Assembly (NCBI RefSeq): GCF_003604215.1
Contig: NZ_QXGS01000023.1
Span: 1-46,605 of the forward strand
Length of the DNA: 46,605 bases
Direction of reading: 5' to 3'
Source of the DNA: Teichococcus vastitatis
Lineage (GTDB): Bacteria; Pseudomonadota; Alphaproteobacteria; Acetobacterales; Acetobacteraceae
Shown here: positions 1 through 7,924 of the stretch, piece after piece
Numbering within the stretch: position 1 is the first letter of the stretch
How the letters are laid out: every line of letters starts with the position of its first letter
The notes under the pieces: model-generated
What the model was told of the DNA's origin: nothing
Seen by the model: only the letters and a program-made list of their open reading frames with translations
Databases searched by the model: none
Program-made: the position numbers and the translations under genes

Positions 1-372
1 CAGAAACCGCTTGCCGACGGGGCGGGCCATACGTTTGGCACCGGCGGCGTGCTGATGGGCGCGGATGATGGTGCTGTCGACGATCAGGTATTCAAAGTCC
101 GGGTCGTCCGACATGGCCTCGAAGATGCGCCGCCACACGCCCTTGTCGCTCCAGCGGCTGAAGCGTCGGAACACGCTGTTCCAGTCGCCGAACACCTCTG
201 GCAGATCACGCCAAGGCGCGCCGGTGCGTACGATCCACAGCACGCCTTCGACGAACATCCGGTTGTCGCGCCCGGTCGAGCCCTTCTGGTCAGGCCGCCC
301 AATGATCAGCGGCGCCATCCGATCCCACGCCACATCACTCAGCACCAACCGGTCCAAGACGCCCAAGGCCAC
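1..372 (-). CDS. IS5-family transposase, N-terminal part, cut by window edge
   Basis: Minus-strand reading gives a continuous frame with the classic IS5/IS427-group order: WDRMAPLI, then GRDNRMFVEGVLWIVRTG, APWRDLP, FGDWNSVFRRF, and near the edge the first catalytic region with VDSTIIRAHQHAAG, whose D is the first residue of the DDE triad. The start is GTG at 372 or TTG at 366, the latter six bases after an AGGAGG ribosome site; the first ATG is at 318. The enzyme cuts and joins DNA at the element ends. In IS427-type elements a second ORF is often reached by frameshifting, and it would lie outside the window. No internal stop is seen in the visible part. Confidence 0.75.
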   Translation of the reverse strand, partial: MALGVLDRLVLSDVAWDRMAPLIIGRPDQKGSTGRDNRMFVEGVLWIVRTGAPWRDLPEVFGDWNSVFRRFSRWSDKGVWRRIFEAMSDDPDFEYLIVDSTIIRAHQHAAGAKRMARPVGKRFL

Positions 373-420
373 CTCCTGAAAGGCAGCCTTGAATCACAGG
401 AAGGGCCAGTCGGGAACCCC
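1..420 (-). mobile_element. Truncated IS5-family insertion sequence
   Basis: The minus strand encodes the front of a DDE transposase and the element runs off the left edge of the window. The outer end is probably near 420, where a stretch beginning GGGGTTCCCGACTGGCCC (minus strand) resembles the terminal repeat common in IS5 elements of alphaproteobacteria, followed by a possible TA target site. The far end is not visible, so the boundary rests on family resemblance. Confidence 0.7.
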
Positions 421-538
421 TAGAGTCCACAGAACCTAGTGCTTGCCAAGCTTTGGCCTCCGCATGGAAGCAACTGGCGCGCTGCCCTCCTTTGCTCCGG
501 GTGTTCGTCCGGCTGCACTGGCTCCAGTGATTACTGGA

Positions 539-1378
539 TTAGCAAGCTAGCCGTCGCATAGCCGATTTGGCTCGCTGCAGGATTGAAGGCCAATCTGGCG
601 TCCGTCCTCCAGCTGGACTCTGAAAAGCGGGAGCAATGCCGACGCGCGCCAGAAATTCTCGCAAGTCAGCCAGCGGTACCGCGGCAGTGCCGGTACGACC
701 CCCAGCATAAATTACGCCTACGACATTGCCCACCGCATCCAGGACTGGCCCGCCGGAACTCCCTCCACCCGTGGTCACGTCAATTTCCAATTGCCATCGC
801 ATGCGCTCTGCTTGGCTGGGCCCGAAGTAGTCCACTCCATCCTCCCAGCGCGCCGCCACCGGCTGACCGGCGCGGTCAGTCATGACAAAGCTAACAGCAC
901 GGCCCGCTTCAGGACTATGGACTGTAAGAGCTGCGCCACGCAAATGCCCTGCCTGACCTTGCAGAATGCCCGGCAGAGCACCTTGCGTGGGATAACCTAG
1001 CAGTAATACAGGCAGATCTGGCGGCAAGCGCTGTGCGGCGGATAATGGCAAAGGAGCATCCACGGATACCGGTCCAGCTAGCAAGGCCAGATCCGTACCA
1101 GCTTCTTCAGCCAGGATGCGCCAGGAGCCTGGCGTGCCAGCCACCTCAATCTGCCGTCCGAGAGCACGGCATTGCAGGACCACATGGGTGTTGGTCACCA
1201 GTAGACCTGGTCCTACCAGAAAGGCGGAGCCGCCAACTCCTGCTGACGCTGATGTCATGGCCTCTGCAGGGCTGCCAGAGCCAAGACGAGCCACCGTAAC
1301 GAAGAAGGCCAAGGTCAGGCCTACGACACCTGTTAGCAACCAGCGCAAGCTATGCGGCATCCTGTTCTCGACCGCCAT
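539..1378 (-). CDS. Membrane-anchored trypsin-like serine protease (S1/HtrA type, no PDZ)
   Basis: Predicted secreted or membrane-tethered endopeptidase of 279 residues. A hydrophobic segment at about residues 12-30 acts as signal or anchor. The catalytic triad is visible: H65 in TNTHVV, D96 in GTDLALL, and S208 in TGGGSSGGPV, in the order and spacing of trypsin-like proteases. There is no C-terminal PDZ domain, unlike DegP/HtrA, so it is a protease domain only. It is divergent from the FliJ-like gene. The ATG at 1378 has no good ribosome site; M7 at 1360 is an alternative start. The decamer TGCGAAAAAC overlaps the ATG but points toward the FliJ-like gene. Substrate unknown; a role in envelope or flagellar protein turnover is only suggested by location. 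Confidence 0.75.
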   Translation of the reverse strand: MAVENRMPHSLRWLLTGVVGLTLAFFVTVARLGSGSPAEAMTSASAGVGGSAFLVGPGLLVTNTHVVLQCRALGRQIEVAGTPGSWRILAEEAGTDLALLAGPVSVDAPLPLSAAQRLPPDLPVLLLGYPTQGALPGILQGQAGHLRGAALTVHSPEAGRAVSFVMTDRAGQPVAARWEDGVDYFGPSQAERMRWQLEIDVTTGGGSSGGPVLDAVGNVVGVIYAGGRTGTAAVPLADLREFLARVGIAPAFQSPAGGRTPDWPSILQRAKSAMRRLAC

Positions 1379-1387
1379 GCGAAAAAC
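1378..1387 (+). promoter_or_regulatory. TGCGAAAAAC motif upstream of FliJ-like gene
   Basis: Exact copy of the decamer seen in front of several flagellar units in this window. It ends 74 bases before the ATG at 1462 and touches the start codon of the divergent protease. Confidence 0.5.
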
Positions 1388-1461
1388 GAGTACTATCTAC
1401 CACTGATTGGTGCGTGGGGCCAGAACTGACTCGCGTCGAGCATTTAAGAGAAGATAGATCA

Positions 1462-1875
1462 ATGCAGACCCTCCCCCTCTTGATTCGATTGGCACGCCAA
1501 CGTGCAGATGCACGACGAGTCGCTCTGGCCGAGGCTGAGCGGCAGCATCGGGCTACAGCAGAACGAATGTCGGCTCATAGGGCTGAGGTTGCGGTAGAAA
1601 CAGCACGGGCGACCAATAATCCAGCTGAAATGGCAGCTTGGTCAGCATGGTGGCCTCATTCGGTACAGCTGGCTCAGCAACTGGCTCACGCACAAGCCCT
1701 TATGGCTCAGCGCGAGGATGAGATCAGAGGGGCTCTAGCGAACGATTTTGCTGAGGCCAAGCGCTTGGAACTCGCTTGGGAGGCGCGACAGAAGGCACAA
1801 ACCCGGCATCTGGCGCGCCAAATGGAAAAGCGTGCGGAAGAACTGGAACTGCACCGAATTCGAACAGAAGGCTGA
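1462..1875 (+). CDS. FliJ-like coiled-coil protein
   Basis: A 137-residue, highly charged, almost wholly helical protein with long Ala/Glu/Arg/Gln heptad-like stretches, the size and build of FliJ, the export-ATPase stalk and chaperone-escort protein. The N-terminus (MQTLPLLIRLARQRADARR) fits the FliJ pattern of a short apolar start followed by charged coiled coil. The ATG at 1462 follows AGAGAAGAT and is preferred to the GTG at 1414. It is not next to fliI, which lies 11 kb away, which is unusual. The call rests on shape and neighbourhood; another flagellar coiled-coil protein is possible. Confidence 0.5.
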   Translation: MQTLPLLIRLARQRADARRVALAEAERQHRATAERMSAHRAEVAVETARATNNPAEMAAWSAWWPHSVQLAQQLAHAQALMAQREDEIRGALANDFAEAKRLELAWEARQKAQTRHLARQMEKRAEELELHRIRTEG

Positions 1876-1886
1876 GCCTGCAGCGC

Positions 1887-3635
1887 TCAGACTTCTTCGT
1901 TTAGGCGTTCCAGATCCGGCTTCTCCTTGAAGCGTGCCCAAGCGCTCAACAGCTCACGCAGCTGCTCGTCTTGGCTGGCGCGCTCGCGTCGAAGGCTTTG
2001 CATCCGCCTGCGCAATTCCAAAATCAAGTGACCACGGGGCAGATCAGCGCCTGTCTCAAAACGATCCAGGAAGACTTGGCCAAGTTCAGGGTTATCGCGC
2101 ACGATGCAATAGGCGGCATAAGCCAGCACCGAGCCACGGCCAAACTCAATCATCTTGCGACCGAAGGTGCGCATTTCCAGCAAGCGCGGATGCTGCTCAA
2201 CAATGCGCATCACTTCAGCTGGCGTCGGCTTAGCGTTTCGGATACCGGCCGGCTTCAATTCACGCTTCCACAGCAGTACGGCGGCGGCAGCAATCAACGG
2301 CTTATCGCCGAAACTGTCGAACGCGACTCCTAGCTGAGGACCCCGCTTGGCATGAATGTCGTAGGTGTCGTAGGCTTCTTCGGGAAGGCTGCGCATCACC
2401 GGAACTTCAATTGCCTCACCTGCCTGAATAACGGCAGACAATCTGTGCTGGCCGTTTAGCAGACGACCCGATCGACTGAAGCAAATAGGCTGCGCATTCA
2501 TCATCCAATTGCCGGCGCGAATGTCGCGGGCGATAGCATCCACATGTGCGGAGACGATCTTGCGGTTGCGGGTGTTATGCATGAGGTAAGCCTCTGCGGT
2601 TGCCGGCGTAATGCTCTCAATGACCAGAGGGTAAACGCCTTCCTCAGTAACCAATCTTTGCACGACAGCCTGTAGACTGCGTGTCGTTTCCTCTGTGTCA
2701 TCGGCATGGTCGGGATCATTGAGCCCGGCATATCCTTCCAAAATCGGAAATTCTTCGCCTTTGATCGGATTGGCTGCTTTATCAATCCAGGTATAGGTGC
2801 GGTGATGCTCACCGCTAATCGTGGCATTGAGCGCTTTGATGCAAAGCGCGAATAGATTGATCGGCTTCAGGCGAGTTGTCGGGTCACCGCGGGTGATGTC
2901 GATCAGGTCGCGGATGCGAGCGCCCGGCTCCATAGGGCTGTACTTCTCTGGGTAAGCAATGGCATCAAGGAAGCGGCGGGTTGCTGTCTCATTAACGCGG
3001 AAGCCCATGAAGAGCAGAGGTGTGCGCACCGCCTCGGAGAGTGCGGTTGCTTCACTCTCCAGCGATATCTTGACCGCTTGCTCAAGGTCGGGATTAGCAC
3101 GCAGCAGCCGGTCCATGCGCGACCAAGCAGCGGTTCCAGCGCCGCGCTGCATCTTGCCGTCATCATAACGGATTAGCTTCACCAGCGCCGACTGAAGAGC
3201 ATGCGCGTGCAGAACTCCCCGGGCTTCCAGCACGCCGGCAAAGGATCGGCGCCGCTGCTGGTCAATGGTGTGCAGGACATCATCTGGGATGTTCTGAGCG
3301 AGCACAGTCAGGAAAGGTACACCGGCCTTGACGCAGGCACGCAGCCGCTGAACCCCGTCTAGCAGCACGCCGCCGCGCGACAAGATGATCGGCATGCCGT
3401 TTAGGATCCAACGCTCTTCCCGCATTGCCTCAGCATAGATCGTAATGGCATTGGGGTTTTCGGCGGCAGTAGGGCGCTTGCGCTGCAGCCATTCTGTGGC
3501 GTTAGCCGGAGTGACAAGTTCAACGGAGAAGAAAGGGCTATCAGGACTCTGCCCTTGCACTTGCACGATTCGACCGTTCTGCGGCTCCAGAGCCGCGACG
3601 TTCGCTTTGCGTGCTGTGCTGCTTGCCCGAGCCAT
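1887..3635 (-). CDS. Internally duplicated ParB/Srx-fold protein
   Basis: A 582-residue protein made of two copies of one roughly 280-residue module. Each copy opens with a ParB N-terminal-like domain (residues about 40-115 and 342-420) carrying the ParB box: DGVQRL at 93-98 in copy one and NGQHRL at 394-399 in copy two. The flanks also repeat (IPDDVLHTIDQQRRR against LPEEAYDTYDIHAKR). Copy one has lost the canonical His of the box. ParB-fold proteins bind nucleotides and often DNA; here neither a helix-turn-helix nor a parS site was identified. The ATG at 3635 sits seven bases after AAGGA and is preferred to the GTG-type start at 3665. It converges on the FliJ-like gene with 11 bases between stops. 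No ParA is adjacent, so it may not be a partition protein. Confidence 0.65.
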   Translation of the reverse strand: MARASSTARKANVAALEPQNGRIVQVQGQSPDSPFFSVELVTPANATEWLQRKRPTAAENPNAITIYAEAMREERWILNGMPIILSRGGVLLDGVQRLRACVKAGVPFLTVLAQNIPDDVLHTIDQQRRRSFAGVLEARGVLHAHALQSALVKLIRYDDGKMQRGAGTAAWSRMDRLLRANPDLEQAVKISLESEATALSEAVRTPLLFMGFRVNETATRRFLDAIAYPEKYSPMEPGARIRDLIDITRGDPTTRLKPINLFALCIKALNATISGEHHRTYTWIDKAANPIKGEEFPILEGYAGLNDPDHADDTEETTRSLQAVVQRLVTEEGVYPLVIESITPATAEAYLMHNTRNRKIVSAHVDAIARDIRAGNWMMNAQPICFSRSGRLLNGQHRLSAVIQAGEAIEVPVMRSLPEEAYDTYDIHAKRGPQLGVAFDSFGDKPLIAAAAVLLWKRELKPAGIRNAKPTPAEVMRIVEQHPRLLEMRTFGRKMIEFGRGSVLAYAAYCIVRDNPELGQVFLDRFETGADLPRGHLILELRRRMQSLRRERASQDEQLRELLSAWARFKEKPDLERLNEEV

Positions 3636-4062
3636 GGGTTTTTCCTTTCGTCCTCGTCCGGCCATTGCTCAGCCCTCTATCCCTGCTGCGCGCCAGAAAC
3701 CTACGAGGGTCTGACTGACGTTTAGACTTTTTTCGCTTTTAATGCCAGATGCAAAAACAGGCGAAATTATAGCTTTAGCTTGACTGTTTGGATGGGGTGG
3801 TTTTTGCATCATGTTTATAAAACGTTTTAAAACAAAAGCTTATAGAAACTGTCTATGAATAGCGGAAAGGCTTTCTTCATAATGTTCTCAGAAACCGGAG
3901 TAGAGATTGGGCGAAAGGGATGCTAGAAAGCCCAGGTGGACCTTTTGACCTGCCATTGTGTGGCACATTGAAGGGTCTGCGAAGAAGCATGGGGCGGAAA
4001 GGCCGCCCTTGTCGGCCGTTTGGCTGATCCCTTGGCCCCCGTAGGAAGGAGAATCCCTCCCA
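3636..4062. other. Intergenic region with AT-rich palindrome
   Basis: No gene seen in 427 bases. It holds the promoters of the ParB-like gene (leftward) and the small gene at 4063 (rightward). A variant of the flagellar decamer, GCGAAAAAAG on the minus strand near 3726-3737, lies upstream of the ParB-like gene. The 12-base perfect palindrome TAAAACGTTTTA at 3818-3829 could be an operator. Confidence 0.45.
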
Positions 4063-4374
4063 ATGAGTATCCACGCCCCCTTCTATGTCAGCCACACCAT
4101 CCAACTCACTCGTAGTGAGGTGCTCGAAGCGCTGCGAGGCGCTGCTTTGGCCCGCGCGCGTGAGAGCCTGCGGCTGGTAGATCCCGCGCCGCGCGGTGTT
4201 GAAATGGAAACCCGTATTCTGTCGGGTGCCGTTGTGGAGATCGACGGTGCAGCGGTGGTGATTGAAGCGCAACTGCCGGCCGATCTGGTGGCCTTGTTGC
4301 AGGCCAACGCTGCCCCTACTGTCCCTGCCGTGCCGACTGAGATGTCGGCCGACATGGCGCTGGTTGCAGCCTGA
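4063..4374 (+). CDS. Small conserved-looking hypothetical protein
   Basis: 103 residues, soluble, no signal peptide or membrane segment. A strong ribosome site (AGGAAGGAGAATCC) stands just before the ATG, and codon use is like the neighbouring genes, so it is very probably expressed. Visible pattern: an N-terminal FYVSHTIQLTRSEV, an Ala/Arg-rich helix (residues 20-40), a beta-rich middle (METRILSGAVVEIDGAAVVIEAQLP), and an Ala/Pro/Thr tail. I do not recognise the family. A hairpin lies just downstream. Confidence 0.6.
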   Translation: MSIHAPFYVSHTIQLTRSEVLEALRGAALARARESLRLVDPAPRGVEMETRILSGAVVEIDGAAVVIEAQLPADLVALLQANAAPTVPAVPTEMSADMALVAA

Positions 4375-4387
4375 ACATCGGGCCACA

Positions 4388-4412
4388 CCCCTCTTCCTAG
4401 AGGAGGGGCGTG
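4388..4412 (+). terminator. Hairpin after the 4063 gene
   Basis: CCCCTC and GAGGGG arms pair around a short loop about 15 bases past the stop codon; the downstream sequence is only weakly T-rich, so this may be a terminator or a stabilising hairpin. Confidence 0.4.
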
Positions 4413-4600
4413 CCTTTGTTATAGGCCAAAACAGAAGAGAGCAGGATGTCTGCGGCATCATCCTGCGCGAAATAACATAGAACCGACAAGTTAGATGATC
4501 GGGTCTGTGGCTCGGAGCTAGTTTCCAGCAGCGCCAAGACAGAAACCTTGCGCGAGCTTAGCATATCTCGCCATCCTCACGGAATCGCGAGGAATGTGCT

Positions 4601-5518
4601 ATGGGATTCCGAGTTTGCCGGGAGGAACGGGGGGAAGGCTGGCAGGTAATGCTCAGCCGGGGCGCAGCCAGCCTAACCCGTAATGCCTTTGCAGACCGCG
4701 CCGCTGCCGAGACATGGGCAGTTCAGGCGGCTCTAGCCTTGAAGCAATGCACCATCCGTATTGGGACCAAACGCTTCCTCGGCACTGCTGCGGAGGCCTT
4801 GCAGCGTTGGGCTATTGATCAAGGCACTCTGCCCCGCTCCGAAGGAGGCACACAGGTGGCGCCCGTAAGCCGATTGGCGGCCTTGGCTGCGGAAGCCGTG
4901 TGTCATTGGCCCTTGGCTTTGCTGCAGGCAGAAGATCTAGCGACGCTGCGGCGGAATCGATCCCAGGCTCTGAGCGGCGCCGCCTTTATGCTGGTAGAGC
5001 AGGCCGCTCTAGCAGTTGCGTTGGGCCAGTTTCGTGACTTTCATCTTCCGGCCTTGGATGACCCCTTTGTAGAGGCAGCGCCGGACGGCATCAGCCTCCT
5101 GGATGAGACTGCTTGCCAGTTGCTCCATGCCCAGGCAGCCGTCATGGGGGGTGCTTGGCCCCGGCTCGTAGGACTGCTGTTGTGCTGCGGCGTATCTCTG
5201 GCAGAGCTCAGCACAATATGCTGTGGCCAAGCTGATCGAGAAAGTGGTCGGTTGCATTTGCAGGGAGGTCGGGTGGTGACTGCACCCTCAATTTGGCTGC
5301 CATCCTCGCAAGAGGATGCCACAAGCCTCTTACTGGCAGAATTGAGCGATGCCGCTGCTCATGCCGCTGGCTTCGCCGCCTTGGGTCAGCGGCTGAACCA
5401 CCATCGGCTAAAGGCAGAGACTCTGCAGTTCACAGCTCTGGTGGCGGCTTTTACGGAAGGCCGTCACCTGGATGAGGTGCTTCAAACGGCCGGCAGCATT
5501 TCCGTACCGGCAGGTTGA
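4601..5518 (+). CDS. Degenerate tyrosine recombinase-like protein, probably inactive
   Basis: 305 residues with the outline of a phage-type integrase. Residues about 95-160 look like the helical core-binding domain (WPLALLQAEDLATLRRNRSQ). Residues about 185-215 (WPRLVGLLLCCGVSLAEL) match the box that normally reads T-G-x-R-x-x-E, but the catalytic Arg is replaced by Ser. Near residues 267-300 (NHHRLKAETLQF followed by EGRHLDEVLQTAG) it resembles the H-x-x-R helix, with Lys for Arg, and no nucleophilic Tyr follows. It may bind DNA without recombining it, or be a relic kept for regulation. The frame is intact, with GAGGAA eight bases before the ATG. The match is distant and by eye. Confidence 0.45.
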   Translation: MGFRVCREERGEGWQVMLSRGAASLTRNAFADRAAAETWAVQAALALKQCTIRIGTKRFLGTAAEALQRWAIDQGTLPRSEGGTQVAPVSRLAALAAEAVCHWPLALLQAEDLATLRRNRSQALSGAAFMLVEQAALAVALGQFRDFHLPALDDPFVEAAPDGISLLDETACQLLHAQAAVMGGAWPRLVGLLLCCGVSLAELSTICCGQADRESGRLHLQGGRVVTAPSIWLPSSQEDATSLLLAELSDAAAHAAGFAALGQRLNHHRLKAETLQFTALVAAFTEGRHLDEVLQTAGSISVPAG

Positions 5519-5559
5519 GTTTGTCGTCATGGATAGTGCGAAAATATTTGCGTGCGACG

Positions 5560-5569
5560 TGCGAAAAAC
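5560..5569 (+). promoter_or_regulatory. TGCGAAAAAC motif upstream of bactofilin
   Basis: Exact copy ending 58 bases before the bactofilin ATG; a partial copy (TGCGAAAATA) lies about 24 bases further upstream at 5537-5546. Confidence 0.5.
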
Positions 5570-5627
5570 GTAGAACGATGCACAGAGCGCGGAGCGTCCG
5601 CGTCAACCTCCTAGAACGGGACCGGAC

Positions 5628-6353
5628 ATGAGCTTTTTCGGCAAGTCCAGTGGCGGCGAACCGCGTATTACCTTCGAACATATCGATCTGGCGGCTGAAA
5701 CGCGCAGTGCTGCCCTTCGTGCTGTTGCGACGCCGACGCCAAAGACTGAAGCGGCTACGCCTGGTCCGATGCTGCTGTCCGCTGACAGTGAAGTTGAAGG
5801 AGAACTGCGCAGCCGCGGTGCGGTGCGGGTGGAAGGCGTACTTCGGGGTGGCCTACAGGCCCCGCTGCTGATGCTGGAGATCGGCGGCCAAGTGGATGGC
5901 ACTGTCAAGGCCGATCGTGTGCGCATTGCTGGCACGCTGCGTGGCACGGTGATCGCGCGCGAGATTGAGGTGGCGCGAACCGCTTGTGTTGAAGCTGAAT
6001 TGGTGTACGACGAGATTAGCATTGAGCGGGGTGCGCGGGTGCGCGGCCTGCATCGCCAGCGCGACCCCGAAACACCATCGGCCCAAGCTACGGGTTCGGA
6101 CAACGTCACCGAGGCGGTGAGCACCAAGGCTGATGCTCCGGTGGATGAAAGCATTCTGTTGGCAGCTGCGGCCAGCACGGCCGCTCTGGTCGCGGAAGCC
6201 GAAGCGGCGCTGCAGGAACTGGCCCAGGTCAGTCAGGCCGCCGCAGGTGCCGCGGCCGAACTGGCGCAGGATGGCGTGGACGAGTTGGTGGACCTCGAAG
6301 TCGAGTTGCGCGCCACACCGGAGCGCCTGCTCAACGTGGTGCCCACTCTCTAA
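5628..6353 (+). CDS. Bactofilin (polymer-forming cytoskeletal protein)
   Basis: 241 residues. Residues about 48-145 show the repeated beta-helix pattern of bactofilins: ADSEVEGELRSRGAVRVEG, LRGGLQAPLLMLEIGGQVDG, VKADRVRIAGTLRGTVIA, then AELVYDEISIERGARVRG. Bactofilins polymerise without nucleotide and build scaffolds at the membrane or poles; in several bacteria they are needed for flagellar hook or basal-body assembly. The N-terminus is short and polar; the C-terminal 90 residues are Ala-rich and probably helical, an unusual extension. It lies amid flagellar genes, has the decamer motif upstream and a strong hairpin downstream, so a flagellar role is plausible but inferred. Confidence 0.85.
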   Translation: MSFFGKSSGGEPRITFEHIDLAAETRSAALRAVATPTPKTEAATPGPMLLSADSEVEGELRSRGAVRVEGVLRGGLQAPLLMLEIGGQVDGTVKADRVRIAGTLRGTVIAREIEVARTACVEAELVYDEISIERGARVRGLHRQRDPETPSAQATGSDNVTEAVSTKADAPVDESILLAAAASTAALVAEAEAALQELAQVSQAAAGAAAELAQDGVDELVDLEVELRATPERLLNVVPTL

Positions 6354-6360
6354 ATTGAGT

Positions 6361-6387
6361 CTTCCTGCCCCACTGAGGGGCAGGAAG
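6361..6387. terminator. Strong hairpin between converging genes
   Basis: An 11-base perfect stem (CTTCCTGCCCC paired with GGGGCAGGAAG) around the loop ACTGA, located between the stops of the bactofilin and the leftward gene ending at 6391. It lacks a clear T run but is well placed as a shared terminator. Confidence 0.6.
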
Positions 6388-6390
6388 CGC

Positions 6391-6903
6391 TTAGGAGTAA
6401 AGCGGATTAAGTCCGGGATAGTGGATTTCTGGAAGTCCACGGTCTCGTAGCAGGCGATTGGCCGCGCGGGCGATCTCCCGGGGGCCTGCCTGGAAGCCAT
6501 CGAGCATATAGTAGCCATTGCGCAGCGGACGCACCCGGCCACCCAGCAGGCTAGAGGCATACTGTAATGGCGTCATATCTTCTTCCGCCTCATCCATGCG
6601 GCTGAGGAAGGGTGCGTTTTCGTGTCCCTTGCTGGTCCGCTGGAGTACGCGCTTGGCGCGACGCTGCGCATACCAAGGCTCGATCCCGAAAGCCCGTGCC
6701 AGGCTGTTGATGTCCTCACCCATCAGCAGACGCCGATCGAAATCGCCACGCAGTTCCGGCGCCAAAGCTCGACGGCGAACTTGGTGCCGACGCTTCGTTC
6801 CAGACGATACGGATTCGTCTTCCTCCAGGTCTTCATCCGAATCCACGTCAACGTCCATATCCACGTCCACAGTTCGGCTCCTCAGCGTCGCTTCATGCGA
6901 CAA
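6391..6903 (-). CDS. Hypothetical protein with acidic N-terminus and predicted helix-turn-helix
   Basis: 170 residues. The first 35 are extremely acidic (VDVDMDVDVDSDEDLEEDE), followed by a basic stretch (KRRHQVRRR). Residues about 60-90 (LLMGEDINSLARAFGIEPWYAQRRAKRVLQR) look like a helix-turn-helix. The C-terminal part (LLGGRVRPLRNGYYMLDGF, then REIARAANRLLRDRGLPEIHYPG) follows a pattern I associate with uncharacterised alphaproteobacterial proteins. The start is TTG at 6903, eight bases after AAGGA; no ATG in a better position exists. It may be a regulator of the adjoining flagellar genes, but nothing in the sequence proves this. Confidence 0.6.
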   Translation of the reverse strand: MSHEATLRSRTVDVDMDVDVDSDEDLEEDESVSSGTKRRHQVRRRALAPELRGDFDRRLLMGEDINSLARAFGIEPWYAQRRAKRVLQRTSKGHENAPFLSRMDEAEEDMTPLQYASSLLGGRVRPLRNGYYMLDGFQAGPREIARAANRLLRDRGLPEIHYPGLNPLYS

Positions 6904-7051
6904 GGGGTGGTTCCTTCTGGAATTTTGGAGCCGTCCTTCTGGAGGGCGCTTAATGCCGATATGTTTTATGCGAAATTTGCTGATGGCCGACTAAGATCGT
7001 GTCACATTGTTGGATGGCGATTGATTTCGTCCGAGCAGAAGGTAGGACCGA

Positions 7052-7318
7052 ATGGATGCTATGACCCTCCGCCCGCCCATGCCGCAGGAGCGGCGCTTGG
7101 CGCGGCAACTAGAAAGCAGCTTCGCGGCCGAGTTGCTGCGTGCTGCTCGTCCAAATTCGAAATCTGGCGGCATCGCCGGTCGCGGTACCGGCGGCGATGC
7201 TTTCGACAGCTTTATGGATGAAGCACTGGGTGCAGCGCTCGTGGCGCGTGGCGGATTAGGCCTGGGTGAAGCTCTCGAGAGCAGCATTAAAGGTCGCAGC
7301 ATGGGAAATGGACAATGA
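7052..7318 (+). CDS. FlgJ-type rod-binding protein (CheL-like)
   Basis: 88 residues matching the rod-binding N-terminal domain of FlgJ without the muramidase domain, as in the alphaproteobacterial CheL/FlgJ-like proteins. Key pattern: RRLARQLESSFAAELLRAARP, then GGDAFDSFMDEALGAALVARGGLGLGEALE. It acts in the periplasm, capping or helping assembly of the flagellar rod. AGAAGG precedes the ATG. The stop overlaps the next ATG by four bases (ATGA), so the two genes are co-translated. A weaker motif copy, TGCGAAATTT at 6969-6978, lies upstream. Confidence 0.8.
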   Translation: MDAMTLRPPMPQERRLARQLESSFAAELLRAARPNSKSGGIAGRGTGGDAFDSFMDEALGAALVARGGLGLGEALESSIKGRSMGNGQ

Positions 7319-7686
7319 GCCAGTTTGTTGAAGCCGCTGATCAGCTGAGGCACGTTCTAGATGTTGAAGCTGCAGCGGCACGCCAGGCACAGCTACCGAA
7401 TTTAGTGAAGCTGGTTGAGCGCAAGCGCCAAGCTGTCACTAAACTCGTAAACGCTGGCATGCCGGAAACCGACTCGGATCGCACTGCCTTGGCCGCGATG
7501 CTGCGTGCTGCAGAAGAGAATGCCTTGGTACTAGGTGCCGTAGAGGGCGCGCTTCAGACAGTACGCGAGAGATTACGTCAGGATGTGTCCGCAGCAGCTG
7601 ATCCTGGTTTGTATGGTCCTCAAACAGTAGGACACCGACGCAAGCTGCGACACACACTGGCGGCGCAGCTCGACCACACAGCATAA
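7315..7686 (+). CDS. FlgN-like flagellar chaperone
   Basis: 123 residues, all helical, with the length and layout of FlgN, the cytoplasmic chaperone of the hook-filament junction proteins: an N-terminal helix (ADQLRHVLDVEAAAARQAQLPNLVKLVERKRQAV) and a second long helix (ALAAMLRAAEENALVLGAVEGALQTVRERL). It is translationally coupled to the FlgJ-like gene. FlgN families diverge strongly, so the call rests on pattern plus context. Its likely clients, FlgK and FlgL, are not in the window. Confidence 0.6.
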   Translation: MSQFVEAADQLRHVLDVEAAAARQAQLPNLVKLVERKRQAVTKLVNAGMPETDSDRTALAAMLRAAEENALVLGAVEGALQTVRERLRQDVSAAADPGLYGPQTVGHRRKLRHTLAAQLDHTA

Positions 7687-7924
7687 AGTCTTCAATATTT
7701 GTAAAGCTCTTCAGAAAATATCTCCGTTTTTCTGAATAAAACTGGGCAGTCCCCATTAATAATAAATAAATCCTCGGAATGGCTTCAAGAGGCACAGATT
7801 TGATTGATAGCAGAAATGCTGGAATGCTAGAAAATCTCCATCAGCCTTGGTCTAGCGAAGGTCCTTGCGCTGTAGTCGCGTCAGAAGGCGCTCCTTGGAA
7901 CCGGAACCCTTAAAGGGCGCAATA

